Below are positions 17,318 through 24,397 of a DNA stretch of 64,000 nt, piece after piece (positions within the stretch are counted from its first letter, which is position 1; each line of letters opens with the position of its first letter). The position numbers and the translations under genes are program-made. Location: contig NZ_RDBF01000001.1 in the NCBI RefSeq assembly GCF_003674095.1, positions 372,001-436,000 of the forward strand, given 5' to 3'. This DNA is from Aeromicrobium phragmitis (GTDB taxonomy: Bacteria > Actinomycetota > Actinomycetes > Propionibacteriales > Nocardioidaceae). The notes beneath the pieces were generated by a model that saw only the letters and a list, made by a program, of their open reading frames with translations, made no database searches and was not told the DNA's origin.

Positions 17318-17956
17318 TCAGACGACGCCGTAGAGGCGGTCGCCCGCGTCGCCGAGTCCGGGAACGATGTAGCCGTTCTCGTCGAGCCGCTCGTCGATCG
17401 CGGCGGTCACGATGGTGACCGGGACGTCGACGTGCTCGAGTTCCTTCTCCAGCCGGCGCACGCCCTCCGGGGCGGCGAGCAGGGTGACCGCGGTGATGTG
17501 GTCGATTCCGCGACGGACGAGGAAGTCGATGGCCATCGCGAGCGTTCCGCCGGTGGCGAGCATGGGGTCGAGCAGGTAGCACTGGCGGCCCGACAGGTCC
17601 TCGGGAAGGCGCTCGGCGTACGTCTCGGCCTTGAGCGTCTCCTCGTTGCGGATCATGCCGAGGAAGCCGACCTCCGCCGTGGGCAGCAGGCGCTGCATCC
17701 CCTCGAGCATGCCGAGGCCGGCGCGCAGGATCGGGACGACGAGAGGCGCCGGCGAGGTGAGCCGGACGCCCGTGGTCGGGGCGACCGGCGTGGTGATGTC
17801 GGTGGCCTCCACGCGCACCTCGCGGGTGGCCTCGTACGCCAGCAGCGTCACGAGCTCCTCGGTCAGTCGCCGGAAGGTGGGCGAGTCGGTGGTCGCCTCG
17901 CGCAGCACCGTGAGCTTGTGAGCGACGAGCGGGTGGTCGACGACGTGAACCTGCAT
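17318..17956 (-). CDS. upp: Uracil phosphoribosyltransferase
   Basis: 212 residues, the usual length of Upp (about 208-210). [19 protein letters not shown] opens the protein; [13 protein letters not shown] is conserved; [16 protein letters not shown] near residues 125-139 is the PRPP-binding loop; [15 protein letters not shown] near the end is the uracil-binding segment. It converts uracil and PRPP to UMP in pyrimidine salvage, as a cytosolic enzyme. The gene stands alone, divergent from the tadA pair, with a TACCCT box 6 nt before its ATG. Confidence 0.95.
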   Translation of the reverse strand: MQVHVVDHPLVAHKLTVLREATTDSPTFRRLTEELVTLLAYEATREVRVEATDITTPVAPTTGVRLTSPAPLVVPILRAGLGMLEGMQRLLPTAEVGFLGMIRNEETLKAETYAERLPEDLSGRQCYLLDPMLATGGTLAMAIDFLVRRGIDHITAVTLLAAPEGVRRLEKELEHVDVPVTIVTAAIDERLDENGYIVPGLGDAGDRLYGVV

Positions 17957-18072
17957 GCTCTGAGGGTAGCGGTCGGCCGGGGCGGGCTCGTCCGGTCGTC
18001 CTCGACTAGCGGCGGCGCCCCGTGGTCTGTCACGATGGCGGACGGAACAGCGGTGAGCCCCGAGGAGGGATC

Positions 18073-18540
18073 GTGGCCGAGGACGATGTGGACTTCGTGG
18101 TCGCCGCCTATCGCGACGACGGCGACTGGTCGGTCATGGAGCTGCCCGCGCGCCTCGGTGAGGACTTCGCCGGGCTGAGCGAGTCGTTGCGCCGCTTCCC
18201 GTCCGAGGTCGGCGTGCTCGCGATGGTCTCGGTCAAGGACGACTTCTTCGTCATCGTGCGCAGCAGCGGCACCCAGGTGCGCGTGCTGCTCTCGGACAAC
18301 ACCGCCGCGCTCGACTATCCGCTCGCGGCCGATGTCGCCGAAGCGCTCGACGCACCCGACCCTGAGGACGACGACTCCGTCGAGCCGATCGGGGATCTCG
18401 ACATCCTCAGCGACCTGGGACTCGCGTCGGTCGAGTTGTCGCTGCTGTGCGAGGACGACGATCTCTACCCTGACGAGGTGCTGCTCGACATCGCGCAACG
18501 GCTGGGCTTCCGCGAGCAGTTGGAGACGATCGTCGGGTGA
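18073..18540 (+). CDS. tRNA adenosine deaminase-associated protein
   Basis: 155 residues, very acidic ([14 protein letters not shown]). It matches the actinobacterial family found immediately upstream of tadA, whose name reflects context only. The core pattern [40 protein letters not shown] and [11 protein letters not shown] is well conserved in that family. The GTG start at 18073 has a GAGGAGGGA ribosome site; the gene overlaps tadA by 4 nt (GTGA), so translation is coupled. No catalytic motif is visible, so it may assist TadA folding or substrate selection. Confidence 0.85.
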   Translation: MAEDDVDFVVAAYRDDGDWSVMELPARLGEDFAGLSESLRRFPSEVGVLAMVSVKDDFFVIVRSSGTQVRVLLSDNTAALDYPLAADVAEALDAPDPEDDDSVEPIGDLDILSDLGLASVELSLLCEDDDLYPDEVLLDIAQRLGFREQLETIVG

Positions 18541-18989
18541 CCCCCGACGAGGCCTGGATGCGTCAGGCTTTGGAGTTGGCGGCGGTCGCGGGCGCCGAGG
18601 GCGACGTTCCGGTCGGCGCGATCGTGGTGTCGCCGAGCGGGCGGATTCTCGGCGAGGGGCGCAACACCCGTGAGCGTGATGCCGACCCGACCGGTCACGC
18701 CGAGATCGACGCGATGCGTCAGGCCGCCCGAGCGGTCGGCGAGTGGCGACTCGAGGGCTGCACCCTCGTGGTCACGCTCGAGCCGTGCACGATGTGCGCT
18801 GGCGCGCTCGTCTCCGCTCGCGTGGCGCGGCTGGTCTTCGGTGCTTTCGACGACAAGGCCGGCGCGGTGGGCTCGCTATGGGACGTGGTGCGCGACCGGC
18901 GCCTGAACCACCGTCCCGAGGTGCATGCCGGAGTCCTCGCTGCGGAATCGACCGCGCTGCTGCAGAACTTCTTCGCCAGCCGCCGCTGA
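18537..18989 (+). CDS. tadA: tRNA-specific adenosine-34 deaminase TadA
   Basis: 150 residues, the usual size for TadA. The zinc deaminase signature is complete: GHAEIDAM near residue 54 (His ligand and catalytic Glu) and EPCTMCAGAL near 81-90 (two Cys ligands). VPVGAIVV and a C-terminal helix ending in LQNFFASRR are typical. It deaminates adenosine 34 of tRNA-Arg(ACG) to inosine. It overlaps the partner gene upstream by 4 nt. A free nucleoside or guanine deaminase is an alternative, but the partner gene favours TadA. Confidence 0.92.
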   Translation: MTPDEAWMRQALELAAVAGAEGDVPVGAIVVSPSGRILGEGRNTRERDADPTGHAEIDAMRQAARAVGEWRLEGCTLVVTLEPCTMCAGALVSARVARLVFGAFDDKAGAVGSLWDVVRDRRLNHRPEVHAGVLAAESTALLQNFFASRR

Positions 18990-18995
18990 TGCCTG

Positions 18996-19079
18996 GGCGG
19001 TAGGTCCAGTCCCACCATCGCCGGCGGGCGGTGTGTGAGGTCCCATGGGACCGACCTTGGTGAGACCGGACCTACCGCC
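18996..19079. repeat. Nested palindromic intergenic element
   Basis: The outer arms GGCGGTAGGTCC (18996-19007) and GGACCTACCGCC (19068-19079) are perfect reverse complements. Inside lies GGTCCCATGGGACC (19039-19052), a perfect 14-bp palindrome, so one core sequence (GGTCC/GGACC) is used at both levels. It sits just after tadA and may terminate it; its structured nature resembles other intergenic palindromes in this window but the sequence is different. Confidence 0.6.
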
Positions 19080-19117
19080 GACAGGGCGCGCGGGAATGAC
19101 ATCGCAGCGGGACGTGT

Positions 19118-19142
19118 TAGAGTAGTTAAAGATTCAACTACT
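19118..19142 (+). promoter_or_regulatory. Operator/promoter of the LLM-FMN reductase operon
   Basis: AGTAGTT (19121-19127) and AACTACT (19136-19142) are perfect inverted arms, extended inward by AAA/TTC with one mismatch around a central GA. This is a MarR- or TetR-like site. A possible -10 box, TAGAGT (19118-19123), overlaps the left arm, and the ribosome site GAGGAG follows at 19143. No regulator gene is adjacent, so it would be controlled in trans. Confidence 0.55.
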
Positions 19143-19154
19143 GAGGAGCACGCC

Positions 19155-20246
19155 ATGCAGATCGGCATCTTCACCGTCGGTGATGTCACTCCCGATCCGG
19201 TGAACGGCACGACGCCCACCGAGCACGAGCGCATCAAGGCGACCGTCGAGATCGCCAAGAAGGCCGACGAGATCGGTCTGGACGTCTTTGCGACCGGCGA
19301 GCACCACAACCCGCCCTTCGTGCCGTCGAGCCCCACCACCACGCTGGCGTACATCGGCGCGCAGACGAAGAACCTCATCCTGTCGACGTCGACCACGCTC
19401 ATCACGACCAACGACCCGGTGAAGATCGCCGAGGACTATGCGACCCTCCAGCATCTCGTCGACGGTCGGATGGATTTGATGCTCGGCCGCGGCAACACCG
19501 CCCCGGTGTACCCGTGGTTCGGCAAGGACATCAGCAAGGCCGTCGAGCTGACGATCGAGAACTACCAGCTGCTGCGCAAGCTCTGGGACGAGCCGGTGGT
19601 CAACTGGGAGGGCAAGTTCCGCACCCCGTTGCAGGGCTTCACCTCGACGCCGGCACCGCTCGACGGCGTGGCGCCGTTCGTGTGGCACGGCTCGATCCGT
19701 ACGCCCGAGGTCGCGGAGCTGGCCGCCTACTACGGCGACGGCTACTTCGCCAACAACATCTTCTGGCCCAAGGAGCACTACATCCGGCTGATCAACTTCT
19801 ACCGGCAGCGCTACGCCCACTACGGGCACGGCGACCCGGAGCAGGCGATCGTCGGGCTCGGCGGACAGTTCTTCATGCGCAAGAACAGCCAGGACGCGGT
19901 GAACGAGTTCCGTCCGTACTTCGACGTCGCCCCGGTGTACGGCCACGGGCCCAGCCTGGAGGACTTCACCGAGGCCACCCCGTTGACGGTCGGCAGCCCG
20001 CAGCAGGTGCTCGAGCGGACGCTGCAGTTCGCCGACTTCTTCGGCGACTACCAGCGCCAGCTGTTCCTCGTCGATCACGCCGGCCTGCCGCTCAAGACCG
20101 TGCTCGAGCAGCTCGACCTGCTCGGCGAGATCCTCCCGACGATGCGGGAGGAGTTCGCCAAGCGCCGTCCGGCGAACGTCCCGGACGCGCCCACCCACGC
20201 GGCTCGCGTCGCCGCCAAGAACGCTGAGAAGGAGGTCCGGTCATGA
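19155..20246 (+). CDS. LLM-class flavin-dependent oxidoreductase, CE1758-like
   Basis: 363 residues of the bacterial luciferase-like TIM barrel. MQIGIFTVGDVTPDPVNGTT, GLDVFATGEHHNPPFVPSSP and MLGRGNTAPVYPWFGKD match the CE1758-type subfamily that is always paired with a small FMN reductase. Such enzymes use reduced flavin and O2 to oxygenate an organic substrate, here unknown. The ATG at 19155 has a GAGGAG ribosome site. It overlaps the reductase gene by 4 nt (ATGA), so the pair is one two-component monooxygenase. A palindromic operator precedes it. Confidence 0.88.
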   Translation: MQIGIFTVGDVTPDPVNGTTPTEHERIKATVEIAKKADEIGLDVFATGEHHNPPFVPSSPTTTLAYIGAQTKNLILSTSTTLITTNDPVKIAEDYATLQHLVDGRMDLMLGRGNTAPVYPWFGKDISKAVELTIENYQLLRKLWDEPVVNWEGKFRTPLQGFTSTPAPLDGVAPFVWHGSIRTPEVAELAAYYGDGYFANNIFWPKEHYIRLINFYRQRYAHYGHGDPEQAIVGLGGQFFMRKNSQDAVNEFRPYFDVAPVYGHGPSLEDFTEATPLTVGSPQQVLERTLQFADFFGDYQRQLFLVDHAGLPLKTVLEQLDLLGEILPTMREEFAKRRPANVPDAPTHAARVAAKNAEKEVRS

Positions 20247-20851
20247 CCGTCTCGATCGTGGCCCTGTCGGCAGGACTGGGCGAGCCGTCGACCACCCGCA
20301 TGCTCGCCGACAAGATCGTCGCCTCGGCCCGTGAGCGCCTCGGGGACGTCAGCGTCGAGGTCGTGAGCCTGCGCGAGCTCGCTCACGACATCACCGACGC
20401 GAGCCTCACCGGCTTCGCCTCCGCGCGGCTGCAGCACGTCTACGACCAGGTGTCGGCGGCCGACGCGCTGATCGTCGCCGTCCCGATCTTCAAGGTGTCC
20501 TACCCGGGGCTGTTCAAGTCCTTCGTCGACGCCATGGAGACCGACGCGATCATCGGCAAGCCGGTGCTGCTCGCGGCGACCGGCGGCACGGCGCGTCACT
20601 CGCTGGCGATCGACATGGCGCTGCGTCCGCTGTTCTCCTACCTGCAGGCCTTCATCGTGCCGACGGGCATCTTCGCCTCGCCGCACGACTGGGGATCCTC
20701 GGGCGAGCACGCGCTGCAGCGCCGGATCGACCGTGCGACGGGCGAGCTGGCGAGCATGCTCGACGGCGGCGGCACGGGTCGGACGCGTGAGGACGAGATC
20801 GATCTGTTCAGCGACACCATGCTGTCCATCAGCAACCCCGACCTGCGCTGA
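20243..20851 (+). CDS. LLM-partnered NADPH-dependent FMN reductase, CE1759-like
   Basis: 202 residues with a flavodoxin-like fold: VSIVALSAGLGEPSTTRMLA is the phosphate-binding start, ADALIVAVPIFKVSYPGLFK the flavin loop, and GKPVLLAATGGTARHSLAID the next conserved block. It provides reduced FMN to the luciferase-like partner encoded immediately upstream with a 4-nt overlap. The combination is the known CE1758/CE1759 duo, so the family assignment is firm although the oxygenated substrate is not known. Confidence 0.88.
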   Translation: MTVSIVALSAGLGEPSTTRMLADKIVASARERLGDVSVEVVSLRELAHDITDASLTGFASARLQHVYDQVSAADALIVAVPIFKVSYPGLFKSFVDAMETDAIIGKPVLLAATGGTARHSLAIDMALRPLFSYLQAFIVPTGIFASPHDWGSSGEHALQRRIDRATGELASMLDGGGTGRTREDEIDLFSDTMLSISNPDLR

Positions 20852-20889
20852 CCCTTCCTCTACGGTGGTCCCGACGAGAGGATCAGGTG

Positions 20890-21459
20890 ATGCCGGTGAG
20901 GTTGCGCAAGCTCGTGCCGAGTGAGCTCGACGAGGAACAGCGTCAGGTCTACGAGGCGATCGCGGGCGGTGACCGGTCCCGCGGGCCGCAGCTCTTTCCG
21001 TTGGCGGAGTCGGACGGGTCGCTCAACGGCCCGTATGGGGTGATGCTCCACGCGCCGCGGGTCGGGGGTCCGCTCCAGGAGCTGGGTGCTGCGCTCCGCT
21101 TCCGGACCGACCTGACCGATCGCGTCCGCGAGATCGTCATCCTCCTCGTCGCGGACCGGATGGGCAGCGAGTTCCAGTGGTGGGCGCACGAACGCATCGC
21201 CCTCGCCGCCGGGCTCGGGCGCGAAGAGATCGACGCGATCCGCACCGGCGAGTTCGCTGGCGCGGACGACGCCGAGTCCACGGCCTATGCACTCGCGGTC
21301 GACCTCCTGCGGGGCGAGACCATCGGCGACGACGAGTATGCCCGCGCGGCGACGGTGCTCGGCGAACAGCAACTCGTGGAACTGTCGGTCCTCGTCGGCT
21401 ACTACCGGATGCTCGCGCAGACGATGGCGCTCTTCGACGTCGGAGTTCCCGAGGACTGA
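20890..21459 (+). CDS. Carboxymuconolactone decarboxylase-family protein
   Basis: 189 residues, all-helical, with the CMD/AhpD-like layout LNGPYGVMLHAPRVGGPLQE and LTDRVREIVILLVADRMGSE, then QWWAHERIALAAGLGREEID. The redox CxxC of AhpD-type members is absent (the position reads QWWAHE), so a peroxidase role is unlikely; a decarboxylase- or isomerase-like role is possible. Two adjacent starts occur (GTG 20887, ATG 20890); GAGAGGATC upstream fits either. It begins 38 nt after the FMN reductase and may belong to that operon. Confidence 0.75.
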   Translation: MPVRLRKLVPSELDEEQRQVYEAIAGGDRSRGPQLFPLAESDGSLNGPYGVMLHAPRVGGPLQELGAALRFRTDLTDRVREIVILLVADRMGSEFQWWAHERIALAAGLGREEIDAIRTGEFAGADDAESTAYALAVDLLRGETIGDDEYARAATVLGEQQLVELSVLVGYYRMLAQTMALFDVGVPED

Positions 21460-21474
21460 GCGGGCCGAGTACCC

Positions 21475-21535
21475 GTTGAGTGTGACGTTTGGCAGGCGAA
21501 ATCGCCGGTTTCGGCTGCCAAACGTCACGCTCAAC
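21475..21535. repeat. Long near-perfect inverted repeat
   Basis: Arms of 21 nt (21475-21495 and 21515-21535) pair with a single G-U-type exception; the core is GTGACGTTTGGCAG against CTGCCAAACGTCAC. The 19-nt loop itself contains CGAAA and TTTCG that can extend the stem. It begins 15 nt after the CMD stop and ends 51 nt before the tRNA, so it could terminate the CMD transcript. Confidence 0.75.
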
Positions 21536-21586
21536 GCGAAGGGCCCGGTTTTCTGGCGTCGTGGTCGGTCCGGTAAGCTACGTCGC

Positions 21587-21676
21587 GGTGGCGTGTCCGA
21601 GCGGCCGAAGGTGCATCACTCGAAATGATGTGTGGGGTCAAACCCACCGTGGGTTCAAATCCCACCGCCACCGCCA
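21587..21676 (+). tRNA. tRNA-Ser (anticodon CGA)
   Basis: The acceptor stem GGTGGCG (21587-21593) pairs with CGCCACC (21666-21672). The anticodon stem CATCA/TGATG encloses loop CTCGAAA, giving anticodon CGA, which reads UCG serine codons. A long variable arm (class II, typical of serine) and the T-arm GTGGG-TTCAAAT-CCCAC follow. Discriminator G is followed by an encoded CCA. UCG is a common Ser codon in this high-GC genome. Confidence 0.95.
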
Positions 21677-21697
21677 TGTGATGTCTCCGGACATCTG

Positions 21698-21731
21698 CAT
21701 AGCCCGAGCCCGCACGTGGGTTCGGGCTATG
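21698..21731 (+). terminator. Intrinsic terminator of tRNA-Ser(CGA)
   Basis: A 14-bp stem, CATAGCCCGAGCCC (21698-21711) with 21718-21731 containing one G-T pair, has a 6-nt loop and is followed by a T-rich stretch. It starts 22 nt after the tRNA 3' end. Confidence 0.8.
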
Positions 21732-21830
21732 TCATTTCTGGGCCCGGTCAGCCGCGGCGAGTCAACCGTGCCGATCGGTCCGATAATGGCTGTGATCCCG
21801 CACGGACGCCCTACGGATCAAGGACCAGCA

Positions 21831-22541
21831 ATGAGCGACCACCACGCCGGGCACGATGGCCCCCACCACGAAGCATCGGATGCCGATCAGCACGCTCACG
21901 ACCACGACCATCGCGTCACGGGCGGATCTAACGCCATGGCGCTCAGCGCCACCCTGCACTGCCTGACGGGCTGTGCCATCGGCGAGATCCTCGGATTGAT
22001 GATCGGCACCGCTATCGGCTTGAGTGTCGGATGGACCATCCTGCTCGCCGTGGGGCTGGCGTTCCTGTTCGGTTACACCCTCTCCGCTTTTCCGCTGGTC
22101 AGAGCAGGACTCGGGGTCGGCGCGGCGCTCGGCATCGTGTTCGCCGCCGACACCCTCTCGATCGCGACCATGGAGGTCGTCGATAACGCCGTCATGGCGC
22201 TCATTCCTGGTGCAATGGACGCCGGGCTCGTCAACTCACTGTTCTGGGTCTCGATGATGATCGCCCTCGCCGCGGCCTTCCTTGCCGCCTACCCGGTCAA
22301 TCGTCGCCTGTTGGCTCGCGGCAGAGGGCACGCCCTCACGCACGAGTTTCACCACAGCAGTTCCCAAGTCGCGGGTGCGCGTCGGTTCATCCCGAGCCTG
22401 CCCGCGACAACGCTCGCCATCGCCATCGTCGCGTTCATGGTCGGCGGCCTCACCGTCTCGATCGCCGACGAACTCGGTAACGAGGAGTCGGGTGGCGCCG
22501 GCTCTCACGCGTCGGCAGGGGGCAGCACGATCACGCGTTGA
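21831..22541 (+). CDS. DUF4396 membrane protein with His-rich N-terminus
   Basis: 236 residues. The first 28 hold ten His (HHEASDADQHAHDHDHR), a likely metal-binding tail. Five or six membrane helices follow; ALSATLHCLTGCAIGEILGL contains a C-x4-C pair within the first helix and is the DUF4396 hallmark, with TLSIATMEVVDNAVMALIPG and FWVSMMIALAAAFLAAYPVN further on. Function is unknown; a role in metal (for example copper) handling is inferred only from His and Cys. ATG 21831 is chosen with AAGGACC just upstream; an earlier ATG at about 21786 is possible. Confidence 0.8.
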   Translation: MSDHHAGHDGPHHEASDADQHAHDHDHRVTGGSNAMALSATLHCLTGCAIGEILGLMIGTAIGLSVGWTILLAVGLAFLFGYTLSAFPLVRAGLGVGAALGIVFAADTLSIATMEVVDNAVMALIPGAMDAGLVNSLFWVSMMIALAAAFLAAYPVNRRLLARGRGHALTHEFHHSSSQVAGARRFIPSLPATTLAIAIVAFMVGGLTVSIADELGNEESGGAGSHASAGGSTITR

Positions 22542-22592
22542 GGCCTTGGGCGGGCCTTTCCACCAACCCCGGTCCGCGCCTAGCATCAGATC

Positions 22593-22889
22593 ATGTGCCG
22601 GAACATCCGGGTGCTTCACAATTTCGACCCGCCCACCACCGATGACGAGGTCCGCGAGGCCGCCCTCCAGTTCGTCCGGAAGGTCAGCGGATCGACCCGC
22701 CCCTCACGCGCGAACGAAGAGGCGTTCGATCGAGCCGTCGACGAGGTCGCGCTGGCCACCCGGCGGTTGCTCGACGATCTCGTGACCAAGGCGCCGCCCA
22801 AGAATCGCGAGCTGGAGGCCATCAAGGGACGCCAGCGTCACGAGAAACGCATGGAGCGTGAGGTTCGGCTGCGCACCGCGTCGTCCTAG
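22593..22889 (+). CDS. DUF2277 family protein
   Basis: 98 residues, matching the small DUF2277 family throughout: MCRNIRVLHNFDPPTTDDEV, ALQFVRKVSGSTRPSRANEE and AVDEVALATRRLLDDLVTKA. The N-terminal C-R-N-I motif is invariant in the family. Function unknown. The ATG at 22593 has no ribosome site; TAGCAT at 22581-22586 lies 6 nt upstream, so the mRNA is probably leaderless. The last 22 bases of the gene are the left half of a 27-bp repeat that recurs on the far side of the MFS gene. Confidence 0.88.
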   Translation: MCRNIRVLHNFDPPTTDDEVREAALQFVRKVSGSTRPSRANEEAFDRAVDEVALATRRLLDDLVTKAPPKNRELEAIKGRQRHEKRMEREVRLRTASS

Positions 22890-22894
22890 CGGGC
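22868..22894. repeat. 27-bp direct repeat, left copy
   Basis: Identical, base for base, to 24360-24386. It covers the final codons and TAG stop of the DUF2277 gene plus five further bases. The two copies are in the same orientation and bracket exactly one gene, the MFS transporter and its promoter, which suggests an inserted segment with a duplicated target or recombination site. Confidence 0.9.
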
Positions 22895-22901
22895 GACGCG
22901 A

Positions 22902-24143
22902 TCAAGCGCGCAGCTCGTTTTCGGCCATGCTGGACTCGTTGACCCACCGCAGGCCGACGAGGCTGACGATGGCAGCACCCGCTGCGAGCGCGAAGAGTTC
23001 CGTCAGTCCGACCAGGCTTCCGATACTTCCACCGAGCAATGCTCCCACCGGAATCGTCCCCCACGTCAGCAACCGGTAGATGGCGTTCACTCGTCCCAGG
23101 AGGGCGTCTGGAGTGATCCTCTGCCGGAAGGACACGGTGACCACGTTCCACACAGCCACGGCCGCGCCGCCGATCAGGAAAGTGACGGTGAGTGCGCTGA
23201 GCGCGGGGACGATGGATGGAGCGCCGATGAAGGAAGCCATCCCCAGGAGCGACAGTGCAAGAAGGCGGCCGCGTCCCATGACGCTCGCGGCCTTTGCTGC
23301 CCCGAGTGCACCAAGCACGCTCCCGACACCGGCCAATGCCATCAAGAGTCCGTACTGAAAAGCCGTCGCGCCGAGGACGGAGTTGGGGCCCACGGCGTAG
23401 ACGACGAAGCTGCCCAAGAAGGCGCTGGTGGCCAGATTGCACAGCGCGACCATCCCCGCCATCGTTCTCAGCACGGTGTTGGCCCAGGCGAAGCGGATCC
23501 CGCCGAGCAGTTCATGCCTCCAGCGCAGCGGGCCGACTGGTCGAGCCTGAGGGGTAACACTCAGAGCGAAGAGGGCCAGGAGCGCGACGATCCACAGTCC
23601 GGCCGGAATGACGACTCCTAGCACTGCGCTGACTGAGATCAGGAGACCGCCAAGGGGTGGACCGGCGAAACCGTTGGTCGTCACCTCTGCCGTTGAAAGC
23701 CTCCCATTCGCCCGCTCGAGTGCCGCCGGAGCAACCACGCTCGGCAGGAGCGACTGCGCGGCCGTGTCGTGAACCGTCTCGGCAGATCCGAGGACGAAGG
23801 CCGTGGCGTACAACATCCAGAGCGAATGCTCACCGACGAGAATCGAGATGCTGGCGAGGGCGAGGGCCGAAGCGCGCAGAAGGTTCGCCAGCATCATCGC
23901 GCGTCGCCGGTCTAGGGCGTCCACCAAGAGACCTGCGGGTAACGCGAACAGGAGCCAGGGAAGTGTTGAGGCGGCGAGAATTCCGCCGACGAGCACAGGT
24001 GAATCGGTCCACTGCACGGCGATCAGGGGAAGCGCAACCTTCACGATCCCATCAGCGAGATTGGACGTTGCCGACGAGCCGAGGAGTAAGGGAAATTGCC
24101 CCCCAAGCGAGTCGGTCGGACTGCGAAGGTTGCCATTCGGCAT
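22902..24143 (-). CDS. MFS transporter (MefA/enterobactin-exporter type)
   Basis: 413 residues with about 12 membrane helices. DALDRRRAMMLANLLRASAL is the MFS loop 2-3 region, and PSVVAPAALERANGRLSTAE, where asparagine-glycine follows, is typical of the MFS_3/macrolide-efflux branch. This branch exports drugs or siderophores. The ATG at 24143 has a GGGAGAGG ribosome site. It is on the opposite strand to both neighbours, is bracketed by 27-bp direct repeats, and its upstream region is clearly less GC-rich (34 of 60 bases at 24181-24240) than the rest of the window, so it was probably acquired. Confidence 0.85.
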   Translation of the reverse strand: MPNGNLRSPTDSLGGQFPLLLGSSATSNLADGIVKVALPLIAVQWTDSPVLVGGILAASTLPWLLFALPAGLLVDALDRRRAMMLANLLRASALALASISILVGEHSLWMLYATAFVLGSAETVHDTAAQSLLPSVVAPAALERANGRLSTAEVTTNGFAGPPLGGLLISVSAVLGVVIPAGLWIVALLALFALSVTPQARPVGPLRWRHELLGGIRFAWANTVLRTMAGMVALCNLATSAFLGSFVVYAVGPNSVLGATAFQYGLLMALAGVGSVLGALGAAKAASVMGRGRLLALSLLGMASFIGAPSIVPALSALTVTFLIGGAAVAVWNVVTVSFRQRITPDALLGRVNAIYRLLTWGTIPVGALLGGSIGSLVGLTELFALAAGAAIVSLVGLRWVNESSMAENELRA

Positions 24144-24359
24144 GCGGCCTCTCCCTTCCCAGCACAGTTACTGGGCGCAGTGCGCCGTGTAGCCGAACGA
24201 TTCTCCGGCGAAAGCGGACGCTTTTAACGTACAGGTTGCTCCCGGGTGCGTCGTAGAAATGAAAGTACGCTGTCCGCGAACCCCGGAAATCACCGTCTCG
24301 CATACTTTGTTGACGCCCGACCCGACTCCAGGTGCTCGGAACCGGTGTTCGTGTCGCCT

Positions 24360-24386
24360 GCTGCGCACCGCGTCGTCCTAGCGGGC
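24360..24386. repeat. 27-bp direct repeat, right copy
   Basis: Identical to 22868-22894, which ends the DUF2277 gene. This copy lies 11 nt upstream of the MalY-type gene start and still contains the in-frame TAG of the DUF2277 reading frame, though no gene uses it here. Removing one copy together with everything between would place the DUF2277 stop directly before the MalY-type gene. Confidence 0.9.
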
Positions 24387-24397
24387 ACCATGGGCGC

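Noticed and set aside
24144-24397. A small unannotated gene between the MFS start and the MalY-type start
   Set aside because: Frames in this more AT-rich stretch are short and lack ribosome sites. It is better explained as promoter DNA carried with the MFS gene.
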